Source: Penicillium oxalicum (taxonomy: Eukaryota; Ascomycota; Eurotiomycetes; Eurotiales; Aspergillaceae). Taken from it: 64,000 bases of DNA. Under the pieces are notes generated by a model. The model saw only the letters and a program-made list of their open reading frames with translations, was not told the DNA's origin and did not search any database. The position numbers and the translations under genes are program-made. Positions 25,472-37,615 of the stretch are shown here, piece by piece (within the stretch, counting starts at the first letter, position 1; each line of letters opens with the position of its first letter). Location of the stretch: assembly GCF_001723175.1 (NCBI RefSeq), contig NC_064650.1, forward strand, positions 992,001 to 1,056,000, given 5' to 3'.

Positions 25472-27003
25472 TCATGTTCGAATCTCGGCGAAGATGTACG
25501 GGAAAATGACCACACAGGCGGTCCAGAACACCATGAGAGACTGTACGGGAAAGAGGATCATCTTGGTGAATGGCGTTTCCCGGAAGAGCACCCAGATGGA
25601 GAGGAATGCCACGGTGAAGAAGTGGCGGAACAGAACAAAAGGCTGCTTGATGAGACCTCCGAGGAGACCCACCGGTCCGTCGACATGACCGAGCTGGAAA
25701 TAGCGGAAGCAGCCTCGTTGGAGAGCAAGGAGGTTGGAGTCTAGAAAGCCAGTCAATGAACGGTTCCGAAATAGTCGTTTAGGAAGAATGGGAGAATGAT
25801 CCGGGAAGTGGTGTATTTGGAGGAAGAAGGGAAATAGAACTCACCATTAGCAGCGAAGAGCTGATACAGAGCCTGGGCAAGGATGTTGATGACAGAAGAG
25901 GAATTCTTGCGCATCCAGTGGAAGCGAGATAATTGCTTGAGCACCAATGATGTGTCACCCAAGTTGGGCACAGCCTCAGGACTCAACAATTCGCGGATAC
26001 AGCAGACATCGTTCAGAGCCACGGTCATTCCACCACCCGTCAACGGGTGTCGCATGTTGAGCGCATCGCCGACAATCAACAGCCCCGGTGTCTTGTTCGT
26101 AGAGGCGGGCAAGAAGGAGTTGGGCATGGAACGAAGGTGACCCTGATCGAGTGCAGCCTCAAAGGATGGCCGCACGCTTGCAGGCAGAGAGGGTAGAACG
26201 ACATTTCGAAGATGGCTCTTCACACCGCCGTTCTTGACCGAGGCGGAGGGAAGGTTTTCGGGAATGTCGATGAGAATTCGGGTCTCGTGGGTACCGATCT
26301 GGTAGATGAGCACAGGAGGTTTATCGCTCAGGAGAACGTGGCCGGAGTTGGGGGAGGGCAGGTCGGCGTCGATCAACTCGAGACCCCAGAACTTGGATCG
26401 AGCTCGGGGTGAGTGTGGGTGGTGGATCTTGCGGAATTTCGAAGCGTAACCGTCCGCGACGACGTTCAACTGACCAAAGTAGCAGTCCTTGGCGTCCCCC
26501 GTGAGACACTCGACACCCAGCACCTGTCCCTGAGAGGAAGTCACCAAACCAGTGGCCTTGGTCTCGACCACCTTGACATTCGGGCATGCCAGGGCGGCCT
26601 CACGCAGTTTCCTGACAAAGCGACCGTGGTGGAATGACTTTCCTATCGGCCGCGGTGACGAGGGCGTCTCCTTGGGATAGTACAATTTGACGGGCTCGCC
26701 AAAGTATGAGACGTAGTAACTGTCGACATCGATGGCATCGATTCCCTCGAGACAATCCCGCAGGCCCAGTTGTTCCAACGCTTTCACTCCTCCCGGTTGT
26801 AGCAATTCGCCGACGATGCGATCGGGCTCTTTCATGGACTGTTCCAGCAAAAACACACTGCGACCCTGCCGTCCCAGCGCAACGGCGAGTGCGCAGCCCA
26901 GGATGCCTGCGCCTACGATCACGACATCAGCCTCGTGGTGTTCCGTACGGCGTTGAACGGACAATTCGGATCTGGGCGCATGGCCGTTCGATGTGGAAGT
27001 CAT
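25472..27003 (-). CDS. erg1: Squalene epoxidase (squalene monooxygenase), ergosterol pathway
   Basis: This enzyme oxidises squalene to 2,3-oxidosqualene using FAD, O2 and electrons from NADPH-cytochrome P450 reductase at the ER membrane. It is the target of allylamine antifungals. Exons 27003-25845 and 25740-25472 give 1428 bases (475 residues), close to the usual length. The FAD motif GAGILGCALAVALGRQG lies at about residues 31-47, the DG motif in VADGYASKFRK, and the GD motif in GDALNMRHPLTGGG. The C-terminal segment encoded by the second exon is hydrophobic (FFTVAFLSIWVLF and later), as expected for membrane attachment. The intron has a GTGAG donor and a CTAG acceptor. The upstream region contains a match to the SrbA sterol-response consensus. 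Confidence 0.95.
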
Positions 27004-27344
27004 GGTGAGGAAAGTAGAATGACGTTCAGTTGAAGGAGAGTTTTGGCGTGACTCGGAAAAGAAAAAATCAGACGTTCACAGTCGTCGAAGCATCGTCGGA
27101 GCCTCGTTATAATGGAGAGTATAGTCGGAGGAGAAGGAGAATAGACTTGCTGCACGATGAAAGTTAGCGCGACCCAGAAAACCAGGAGATCGCACAGAGG
27201 TTGAGCCGCTGGCCGTGTCTGACCTGATGCAATGAGAATCGAGTGCCCCTTGAGACGTGAACAAGTCCTCCGTATGGGCTGATCTCCCAAGCTGGACGAA
27301 ATGGACGTTGGGATGGGCTGATCGATCGATCGTGGGAAAGGGGC

Positions 27345-27355
27345 GGTGGCGTGAC
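27345..27355 (-). promoter_or_regulatory. SrbA/SREBP-type sterol response element upstream of erg1
   Basis: On the strand of erg1 the sequence reads GTCACGCCACC. As I recall it, the consensus reported for Aspergillus fumigatus SrbA is (A/G)TCA(T/C/G)(C/G)CCAC(T/C), and this matches at every position. It lies about 340 bases before the erg1 start codon. Binding is inferred. Confidence 0.5.
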
Positions 27356-27436
27356 ATGTGAAAAAGTGGAACACAACTTCCGAGCAAACTCCGCACTGCA
27401 GAGCCAACCGTCGTTTCTCTCTTTGACCTTTCAGCC

Positions 27437-27462
27437 GATCAGATCAGATCAGATCCGATCAG
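27437..27462. repeat. GATCA short tandem repeat
   Basis: Several GATCA units, one altered to GATCC, lie in tandem about 435 bases upstream of erg1. No function can be assigned. Confidence 0.75.
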
Positions 27463-28264
27463 CCTGATTCGATACGAAGTCTGGAATGGGTGAATTGACC
27501 CTGGCATGGCTCTTGATTGGTACTTTTTTCTTTGGCTGTGTGATCTCTTAGTCTCGAGCACCTTGTATCCCTGGGAATGTACCTGGAGTATAGATTATTA
27601 AAAGTCTAACTACATAGACGAGTACTTCGCTTCAAGCCTGTGAATATTTTACCACTACATCAAATCGATCAATATAGACTATGGACTACTAGATTCTCAC
27701 CAAAGTTGATCTTAATCCCCTTATCGCAGTGATTTGACCCGGAGAAGACTCCGGAAAATCCTCGTTGAACTCGATACCGCATTGGAAGGTGCGAGGATAT
27801 AAACTGCACGGGTAGTTTTCATTCTGACCAGCTTCGACCCCCACTAGTTGCAATCATCATCCGTTGAATCCCAATATTTGCGCCTGCTGGAACCTAATGG
27901 ATGTCAGGTCATGTACCGATGAGGACCTACTACTATGTATATTTCTTTATACTTCACATGCTGAGCTCCTCGATAAAATTGGCGGTCACGGAGGAGTATA
28001 AGACCTGTGGATAAAAATGGAATGCAGAGATATGCTTGGAAGACGACGCCCTGGACTGCCCCTGGAATCTGCTAGGTAGCCCTTGATCTCGTAAAAGATG
28101 CTGAAGCCTCCCGTCGAACGCATCCAGAATACTCTCTGACCAGGACATTCCAATTCCCTGGAGGTACATTCAATACCACTTCAGTTTGGTCGACGCATGG
28201 TGTGTCTATATGTACCTACCTGATGTGTGGACAACCTGATTGCTCCCAGTCTTCACAACCGGCA

Positions 28265-29339
28265 TCACCATGGGTGTCGCTTTAGAAAAAAGTAAAAGAG
28301 CAAAGAAGATTAGCTCAGGATACTTCACGATCTGGACAAAAAAAGAACCAAAGAGAGCTTACCCTGCCATCCCAACACCAAAAGCTGCCCGTCTCATCCT
28401 TCTCTTCAATCACCTTGAGCATGCACCGAACACTTTCATCGGCCTGGATAGACCCATGCACCTCCCAGCCAAGGTCGATATTCGCCATGTCTCTGATGTC
28501 CCATCATCAACGCATGTTCACGCATATTCCACACTCCTCGAAGACTTTCGTAAAATGGAAGCACTCACGTTTCGACTTCACCGGGATGAATTGCCAAAAT
28601 ACAGGTACGACTCCATTGACCTCCCCTCCGACTCAGTTCGGCGGCCATGTGCCGCAGCATCTGGTTGAGGGCGGCCTTACTGGCGCTGTAGGCTCCAAAC
28701 CCATCCTCGTCATCTCGAAAGAGGGTCGCCGAGCCCGAGTCGGAGGATATAAAGACCACTTTTGCCGGGGGACAATCCGGGTCAAGATTCACCAGTTTCT
28801 GAGCACAGACGATCGGCCCGATGGTGTTGGTATGTAGATGAAGAGCAAAGTCGGAGAACGAGCTGTACCATAGATCAGAGAGGAACGAATTTCATCAAAA
28901 CAAAAATGACGAATGATAATAACAAGTTGACCAAAAGAGACGAGGAGCCGACTCACATCTCGGTCGCACGATTTGGATAATGGAGAATTCCTGCGTTCAG
29001 AACGACGTGGGTGATTCGAAGACCGCCTCGCGCAGCTGCTTTGACCTTGCTAGCAAAGCTCTATGAGGGCACGTTAACTCCTTGAACTCTGGTTTGCTTA
29101 GGATGACGGGCGCTGGAGAGAATCAATCTTACTTGAATACTCTCATTGTCGGTTACATCGCACTGTTCAATGATGCAGCGGTCTGCTGAACTCGACTGAG
29201 ATCTTAATTCCAAAAGCTGCGTGGCCGTAGCCGGGCTGCGGACTCCAGCAATAACGTGAAAGCCTTTGTGCAAGATTTGTCGCACAAATTCTAGGCCGAT
29301 GCCTCGAGAGGCACCTACGATCACCCATGTGTCGGCCAT
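28265..29339 (-). CDS. Short-chain dehydrogenase/reductase (Rossmann fold)
   Basis: This is a classical NAD(P)-dependent oxidoreductase, and the substrate cannot be told from sequence. Five exons, 29339-29133, 29060-28957, 28862-28569, 28492-28363 and a 15-base terminal exon 28279-28265, give 750 bases (249 residues), the usual length. The cofactor motif GASRGIG is at residues 9-15, NAG follows strand beta 4 (VVLNAG), and the catalytic Tyr162 and Lys166 lie in YSASK. The final exon encodes only RHPW before the stop. Related fungal enzymes also end in a short Trp-terminated tail, which supports this join over reading through. An in-frame ATG five codons upstream (29354) is an alternative start. 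Confidence 0.88.
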
Positions 29340-29919
29340 GATTGCAATACCCACTTGAAAAGAAAAAAAAGATACTGCCTGGACGGACCACAGACAATGT
29401 TTGAACCAGGTATATAGTTCTCGATATCAATTAACTGTATCTTGATTGGAAGGCGGGGTAAAGAAACGTAGTGGTGGGTCTCCTGGCGACACTCTCCTCC
29501 TTCAAAGCGACCGATAGGCCCGCGTAAGTATTCCCCAATTCGGCAACTGTACCCTTAATCTGAAGAGTTGGCAAGAAACCGGGCATGACTGATCAGACGG
29601 AAAGGCACTCAGTTGGAATCGAGGTGATATCAGATCTGCTACCGCAAGTGATGATGCGTTAAAGAGTTTCAGCTCGGCAACTCTTAACAGGGTGACTTCT
29701 CATACACGGGCGAAATATTAAGGCTGTTTGACGGGGACCCTGTCAAAACCTCAAAAAATGACAGCCGCCGAGGATTCAGATAAGCAATCACTCGCGGCTT
29801 CTATCAAGGGAAGTATGAGTATATGTCTAGCTCATATGAATACTGTTTCCACCCGATCTATTCATACATATGCCCAAATACTGTACATGATAGTCTTGCT
29901 ATTTACAAAAGCCTTTCAT
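29340..29919. other. Upstream of the SDR gene
   Basis: About 580 bases lie between the dehydrogenase start and the 3' end of the PPR-type gene, both on the minus strand. This should include the dehydrogenase promoter. No gene or motif is recognised. Confidence 0.5.
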
Positions 29920-32715
29920 TCAAGCCGCGGCCGACTCGCGCCGAGGGACAACTGCAGGATACTCTGCGTCCTCAGGCGGTACAAGACGCTCAGAGACCAT
30001 CCGGCCCTCTTCCCATGAGCTTTGAAGAGTGGAAAAGTCCTGCTGCGCTCGCTTCTGCAAGAATTCCATTTCCATCTCCTCATCAAAGGCCGTGACCATA
30101 TTTTGGACACTCATAGCAGGCAGGGTGTCTACTTCACGGTCGCCTGGCCTCATGAGCGTCGCTCGTTGCTGGCTCTTTTTCTGTGAGTTGACGCGGAGGT
30201 CTTTCCAGTCTGGCTGGCCAGCAGCCTTGCCCTCTAGCGCCACAACAATGTCAAGGAGCGTTTGCACATTGCGTCTTTGCTGCGAAGCCAGACCCCGCGC
30301 GGAATCTTGGGCTTCCAGTAGCGGTAGTAAGCGCTTGGCTTCGACAACAAAGTAGTGACGGACGGGCTCTTCTCGAGAGAGCACCGTCATCATGCACCAC
30401 CACACACCGCGCAGGTGACCCGTCATTGCAAAGGCCCGCATGAGCATCTTGAGTTGCACTTGATCGAACCCGTGAGACTTGCGCCACGTGGACATGTAGA
30501 CAGCTGTGAGCACCCCGATTGCACTCTGGCTTTGACCGCCCTTGATCAAGCGCCGGGCTATTGATACAGACAAGTGGTGCTTGACATTGAAAATGGGTGT
30601 CTCATCACAAAGCTTATAGAATTCAAACAAAGACATGTTGAGCAATGTGGTCTCAGACGTCTGGCGTTGTTCGATCTGCAATATTTGTTGGAAAAAAATC
30701 GGAACAAATCGAGGATATCTGGCGGAGTACTGCGTCTTTGGGAGCCTTGACCAATATGACCATTCGGACTTGATCACTTTTTGGGCCTCTTTGAGGCCAG
30801 AAATGCCGCGGTCGAGGAGAATAGAGATGACAGCCAGTTGAATGTTGATTGGTTTAATGGGATGGCCAGATTGGCTTGCCTTTTGGAAGGCAGCAAGAGC
30901 CTTTGCGAAATTCCCAGCATGGATATGGTGTTCTTGTCGCTTCGAAAGCGCCATGTAGGTATTCATGGATTTTGCGCTCACGAGATTTTTCATGCTCTCT
31001 GGGAATGTTTGATCGGCGCCTCGGTGAATTGGTTGCAAGACATGATCTCGCAGCGAGTACTTGTCGGCGTCTGAGCCCATAAATCGCCGGTTGCTTGCGA
31101 CGGATCCGTACTGCTGCTTGGCAGCCTGAAGCATCCGCCAGATACCCACCGGTGTGTCTTGCATGGCCACACGCCGAGCTTCAAGGGTTTTGACCAGCTC
31201 GTACTGATCGAGTCCTGTATTCCAATGGTGCTTTTCGGCCAACTCACCGATTTCTCTCAAACAGTTTGGATCGCATCGCTCAACAAGTGCCTCAATGATG
31301 TGCCGGTGAAGGATCTTGTCAGGTCGAATCTCAAATTGATTGATGCAAGCAATCAAGAAATCGAAGACCTCAGGACCGGAGTGTGTCGGATAGTACTCCA
31401 AGAAAACACGGTCGAAGACCAATGCAAAGCTTTTCTTGTCCTTAGCGAATCCGAGCTCATACATCTCGTGCAGGCCATTCAACACACCGTCCCAGTTGCA
31501 TTGAAGAGCCTTGCCGTATACAACGAGACCGAGGGTGCGGCATCCAGGCTTCACCCCAAACTCCGATGGCATGGCCACGACCAGAGCCTCAGCAGCTTCG
31601 AAATTGCCAGACTCAACGTAGGCCTTTATCATCGGATTGAATATCTTCTCTGATGGACTCCGATCGAGCTCCGCCAGCGCGTTAATAATCCTCTTGAATT
31701 CAGCCTTGAGCAACTCAATCTTCCGAGTCTTTCTCCAGAGTCCATCTAGATATGCGCCACATAGCCCTCCGTTATCATCGTGCTTGATGCGCGCATAAAA
31801 GAGGTATTTGGCTGCAGTCAACCGGCGTGATTCCAAGAGACTTCGCACAATGACCTCCAATAAGTGATGCGGAACCGTCAGTTTCGCATGGTGCTTCTCG
31901 AAGATTGCCCCCACGGACTCGATATGTCCCTCTTTAGCAAGAAGGTGCATCATAGTCGACCACACCTCTGAATCGACCTCAGACAGCTTCTCCATGTGCT
32001 TGAACAAAGAGCGTGCGATGAAAATATTTCCTTTCATGCAATTGGCCGCGAAGAGTTGGCGCAGAAGGCCTCGCCGATCCGAGGAAATCTTGTTTTCCTT
32101 GACGGCTTCAACATTATCCATGAAGACCTGAGCGGCTTCGATCTCCCGGTCTGCGTGTATCAAATTTCGGATTCGATCCTCGAGCGGGAGCTCTCCGGCT
32201 GCACGTGCACTTTCAGCTTCTCGAGCCTCACGGGCCAGAGCTAACCGATTTTCAGCCCTCAGTCGCATTTCGGTCGCGCTGTCAGGAGCAGGCGGTGAGG
32301 ATTGATAGTATGGTCCAGTCTGAAACCATCGCGGTGCAGGACGTGCTCGGGTAGGTGGTGAGATGGTGGCATCAGTTTGATCGGCTAGCGCATTTTCTTT
32401 GGCAATTGGCAGAGACCCCTTCTTTCTCTTCATGGAAGCTAATCCCATGAATTCCCCAGCCTCTGCTGCCTCCATCATCAACGCCAAACGTTGGGCAGAG
32501 GCGGTCGCATCGTAATTAGGCGCAGAAGTGTGCAGCGTACGCTTGTTCTCGATAATTTGCTCGGCTACACGCACCCGACGGTGAACGTCGTAGGTAATGA
32601 CTGCAACCCCACAAAAGCTGCCAACAGTAGACCCAGCGAAGGCAAGCTGACGGAGAACCCGGAGAGCATTGCGAGAGGGCACGGCTGGTGTCGAGTTCGC
32701 GGCATTGGTGAACAT
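29920..32715 (-). CDS. Pentatricopeptide-repeat-like mitochondrial protein
   Basis: A single uninterrupted frame of 931 residues. The N-terminus is Arg- and Ser-rich, poor in acidic residues, and has a short hydrophobic patch (LAFAGSTVGSFCGVAVITY), which suggests mitochondrial import. The middle (about residues 200-780) consists of degenerate helical repeats of about 35 residues of PPR type, for example MMHLLAKEGHIESVGAIFEK and MIKAYVESGNFEAAEALVVA. Fungal PPR proteins usually bind organellar RNA and act in its stability, processing or translation. The specific target is unknown. The repeats are judged by eye, so a related helical-repeat family is possible. Confidence 0.75.
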   Translation of the reverse strand: MFTNAANSTPAVPSRNALRVLRQLAFAGSTVGSFCGVAVITYDVHRRVRVAEQIIENKRTLHTSAPNYDATASAQRLALMMEAAEAGEFMGLASMKRKKGSLPIAKENALADQTDATISPPTRARPAPRWFQTGPYYQSSPPAPDSATEMRLRAENRLALAREAREAESARAAGELPLEDRIRNLIHADREIEAAQVFMDNVEAVKENKISSDRRGLLRQLFAANCMKGNIFIARSLFKHMEKLSEVDSEVWSTMMHLLAKEGHIESVGAIFEKHHAKLTVPHHLLEVIVRSLLESRRLTAAKYLFYARIKHDDNGGLCGAYLDGLWRKTRKIELLKAEFKRIINALAELDRSPSEKIFNPMIKAYVESGNFEAAEALVVAMPSEFGVKPGCRTLGLVVYGKALQCNWDGVLNGLHEMYELGFAKDKKSFALVFDRVFLEYYPTHSGPEVFDFLIACINQFEIRPDKILHRHIIEALVERCDPNCLREIGELAEKHHWNTGLDQYELVKTLEARRVAMQDTPVGIWRMLQAAKQQYGSVASNRRFMGSDADKYSLRDHVLQPIHRGADQTFPESMKNLVSAKSMNTYMALSKRQEHHIHAGNFAKALAAFQKASQSGHPIKPINIQLAVISILLDRGISGLKEAQKVIKSEWSYWSRLPKTQYSARYPRFVPIFFQQILQIEQRQTSETTLLNMSLFEFYKLCDETPIFNVKHHLSVSIARRLIKGGQSQSAIGVLTAVYMSTWRKSHGFDQVQLKMLMRAFAMTGHLRGVWWCMMTVLSREEPVRHYFVVEAKRLLPLLEAQDSARGLASQQRRNVQTLLDIVVALEGKAAGQPDWKDLRVNSQKKSQQRATLMRPGDREVDTLPAMSVQNMVTAFDEEMEMEFLQKRAQQDFSTLQSSWEEGRMVSERLVPPEDAEYPAVVPRRESAAA

Positions 32716-33145
32716 GATTAAAATCGGGGTGGCCGCTAATCGCGAGCTGGTGTCAGCAGTCGTCCATGAGCAATCTCAAGAAAGGCTAAGTAAAATATGA
32801 GAAGACGTTCCAAGCCCACGTCGAAAGCTAGGCCATTCGTGCCGAGAATGAAGTGTCAAGGAGAAGATTGATGGTGGGCCTGCGGCGTGAAGGAGGAAGT
32901 TCAGCGGCCTGCATTTTCGGAGATCGGCCAAAAATGCGTGCTGGGTCGACACCGCCCGCCGAAGGCTCTGGTGGCTGCACGGATCAGCTGATACCGGCTT
33001 AAACAGACGATAATACAGCTACAAAACGAGCCAATCATACACGTCCTCATTTTATACGACAAGTGTTCCTGAATTGGTCTCTTTCTAATTCATAGAGGAG
33101 CTTCGTTTATGGTTCTATGAGTGAGATCTTACATGAATTACATCA
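32716..33145. other. Upstream of the PPR-type gene
   Basis: This 430-base gap should hold the promoter of the PPR-type gene and the 3' untranslated part of the MFS gene. Nothing else is seen. Confidence 0.5.
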
Positions 33146-35022
33146 TCACCTCAGAAGGCGATCCTCTTCAGTCGCTCCTGCCTCATTTGCTTCAACTGTA
33201 GTTTCAGATAATGACTCGTCTTCAAGAGTGACTGCCATGGTGTAAGATTGTCAGTAAACTGTTTTCGCATGGCAAAGAAGATGAAGATTGAGAGTGACTT
33301 ACCATGTGGTCGAATAAGCAAGCTCATAAAGAATGCCACGCCAAAAACAGCTGCGAGCGTCACAAAGACCGTTTGTGGATAGGTTGCAACGGTCGCACTG
33401 TAGATCAGATTAAAGACGGTCGGTGCGACGACTCTAGCCAGGGCATGCAAAAGGCCTATAGCACCAAGCATCTGCCCGACTCGCTCGTGGGGCACATGCT
33501 TTGTGAGCGACGACTGTAAGGTTGGCGAGCCCATTCCACCAAGTGAAGCTACTGCCCCCGAAAGGACCATGACCGAGGGATGCTTCGACAGCGCATAACC
33601 GATGTATCCGAGAATATCGAAGACGACTGACAAACGAATGATCACAATGTCGAGCATATCAGAGCCGCGGATGACGCCGTCATCTTCTGACGGCGTACGG
33701 AAGAATCGGGCGATGACGGGAAGAAACACGAACAGATTAACCACACGCACGGCGCTCACGATGGAAACAAAGATACTTGACTCCACGTTTCCCCAATTGA
33801 ACATGTACTCTGCATAAATAATGATGATTTGAATGGTGCCCATTGCGACGCCAAAGACAGCAGTGTCCATTGCAGCAAGAAGAACAATGTTTCGACGCAG
33901 AACTCTGCTGGCACCACGGCGATTCGGAAACAGTACGCTTGGTCGTCCAACGGCAGGAATAAGAATATTGAGAGGGGTGATGAGATTCATCGGATTCAGG
34001 GTTTGCAGAGAGAATCGACTGCTTGACGCATCTGCAATCTTTATGCGATGCCGCTCACGAGCTTCGTCTTGCCGCTTCTTGGAAAGTGATTCCGGAACAA
34101 TAAAATAAACTGATAAGCAGAAGATCGAGTGAAAGATCACCCCGACATAGAAGACAATCAACACGTCCCCTGTCTTCCGAATCAAATAGGCTGCGCCCGA
34201 TGGACCAGCGGCGATACCAAGGAATAAGGCTCCTTGGAACATCCCAAAAGTTACGCTGCGTCGATCAGGTGGGGTGCAGTCCGAGGCATAAGAGTTAATC
34301 AAAGCCTGCGCCGTAGTAAAGGAGCCACCCAATCCGTCCATTACTGCCCCGATTAGGAGAACATTGACCGGCATTTTCTCCGGCCACGTCGCGACGATGG
34401 TTGCAATCACCTCATTGCAAACGGCCCCCATGGTGCACAGCGCAATCATGGTGGTTCGTCCATATCGGTCGGAGAGGTGGCCGAGGCGTGGACTCACGAG
34501 TGCTGAGAGAATACCAGTGATAAGGTTGATGTAGAGCTGGAATTTTGCAACGAGTGATTGAATTTCAGGTAGCCGACACTGGAGATTGTCTCCCCCGAAG
34601 ACTACTGGGAGATAGGTAAAAGTGGGATCGAGCGTCGTTCGTTCAGCAAAATAGTCGCGGCAGATCAAGGACATGATCAGGTTGATTCTGGGAACCGCAA
34701 GACCACCAAACCCCAAGGTAAAGAGCAAGCCGAACGGCAGTAGCCACCAAATCTATAACCAAGACAAATTTTAGTCAAGAGATCGAAGTCTCCATTCAAA
34801 GACGGATTGACTCACGTTGGGCTGTCGCCATCGCGACCTTCCGCCTTCATTTCCCATCTGCGCTTCTTGCTCTCGTCGGCCGTCAGCATCTTCGGCCAGC
34901 AAAGGTTGCGCGTGGATTTGTAGTGTTTTATATTTCGAGCTCGTCGACTGCGGGTGAGTTTCTGTGGTCTGCTGCTGTACGTTCAGGGCGGGCTCGCCCG
35001 CAAAAACAACCTCATTCTCCAT
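33146..35022 (-). CDS. Major facilitator superfamily transporter
   Basis: A 12-segment membrane transporter of unknown substrate. The layout resembles the HIAT1/TetA-like MFS branch. Exons 35022-34816, 34752-33303 and 33231-33146 give 1743 bases (580 residues). A hydrophilic N-terminus of about 70 residues precedes the first segment (IWWLLPFGLLFTLGFGG). The MFS motif A region is GHLSDRYGRTT, between segments 2 and 3. A central basic loop (KKRQDEARERHRIK) separates the two halves. The third exon restores an acidic tail (VTLEDESLSETTVEANEAG). Without splicing, the frame would run on into an unlikely basic extension ending at 33151. A closer CAG acceptor would hit a stop at once, so I chose the one at 33232. 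Confidence 0.88.
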
Positions 35023-35793
35023 CGTGTGCTATAGACAAGCGAAGATGGTCCGAGGACATGGTTGTCAAGGAAGGACAGTTGGGCGGACGCAATAGTTGAA
35101 TCAAGATGACCGGTCGATAAGACAACAAGGAAGCTTTGCTGACATCAATCGGGGCGGGGCCAGGACCCAATTGTGGAACTTCATGCAAATCGGCTTATCA
35201 AGCAAAAAAGCAGGCTTTCGGCAATCGGAGCTTGCGCCAAACCTGCGGAACTGCTTCACCAGGTACCATCGTCGGGTAAAGTCCCGCAAGTTCTACTTAT
35301 TGTGTACAACTTTACATTCTCTTATTTGCCATTATTAGTTAAGAATGCACCCAACAAGTCGCCGCGCCAGTGCAGATATAGGTTACTTCGGTCTCCGCAT
35401 CGGTTGACACCAGACTCAGAGGTATCCAAGCTCTCTACAAGAGCATATCATATTCCAGGATTGTAAGACTCCACATTGGACCTTTCTGTTGATAAGCGCT
35501 TGACTCCGACGTCCCCGGACTCCGCGTTTTCCCCAGCCAGTCAGAAAGTACCTTTTTTCATTATCAACCAAGTAATAGAATCATCGATCTGGCTGGCTCG
35601 AACCTTCTAACTCGTAGATTATAATTTCAGGTTAATTCTTGGGCACGACATTTATAGTCACAGTAATAAAGCCCAGAAAATCGCCACAAACTCCCCGAGC
35701 TGGAGACTTTTTGAAGAAAAAAGCTATACATACATGACGCCAAAAACAAGCGTGAAAGTACAAAGTGAAAAGATGAGACGGTATCAGAAAAAT
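35023..35793. other. Between the MFS gene and hem15
   Basis: This is expected to hold the promoter of the MFS gene (minus strand) and the hem15 3' region. No supportable frame or motif is seen. Confidence 0.5.
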
Positions 35794-37228
<1,435 letters not shown>

Positions 37229-37615
37229 AATGATTGAACTCAGGAGAGACGCAACTCGTGCTCACTTTTTGCTCCTGTCAATTGATCGACTTCTTGTGCC
37301 GCGACCAGCGTTCAAGGAAGGGTTGGAAGCAGGTGGTGAAATTGATCCTCTTGTTGGGTGCTAACACCAGATGAGCCTCTAGGCCACATCGGGAAAGGCT
37401 AGACAAATGGGTTCCGCAACCGATGACGCAGTAAATGCGATCAGCCAATCGCCGATTCGTTGGGGGTAAGCGGGCAAACGGTATGGATCACATGACCTTC
37501 GCGTTTCCGCCGCGTCCATCGCGTCGCAGGCAGCAGCTCGCACGTGAACATTAAGGCCAGGTCTCGTGGCTTCGCTTTCCCTTTCATAGTACATCTCGCA
37601 ACGAAGACGCTCAAT
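37229..37615. promoter_or_regulatory. Bidirectional promoter region hem15 / ku70
   Basis: Only 387 bases separate the two start codons, so the promoters must be packed together or shared. No TATA box is obvious on either side. Confidence 0.55.

Larger units (their letters stand above)
27004..28264. other. erg1 promoter region and SDR 3' flank
   Basis: This holds the promoter of erg1 (starting at 27003 and running left) and the sequence after the end of the dehydrogenase gene at 28265. A short GATCA-type repeat and a sterol-response-like element are listed separately. No gene is seen in the remainder. Confidence 0.55.
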
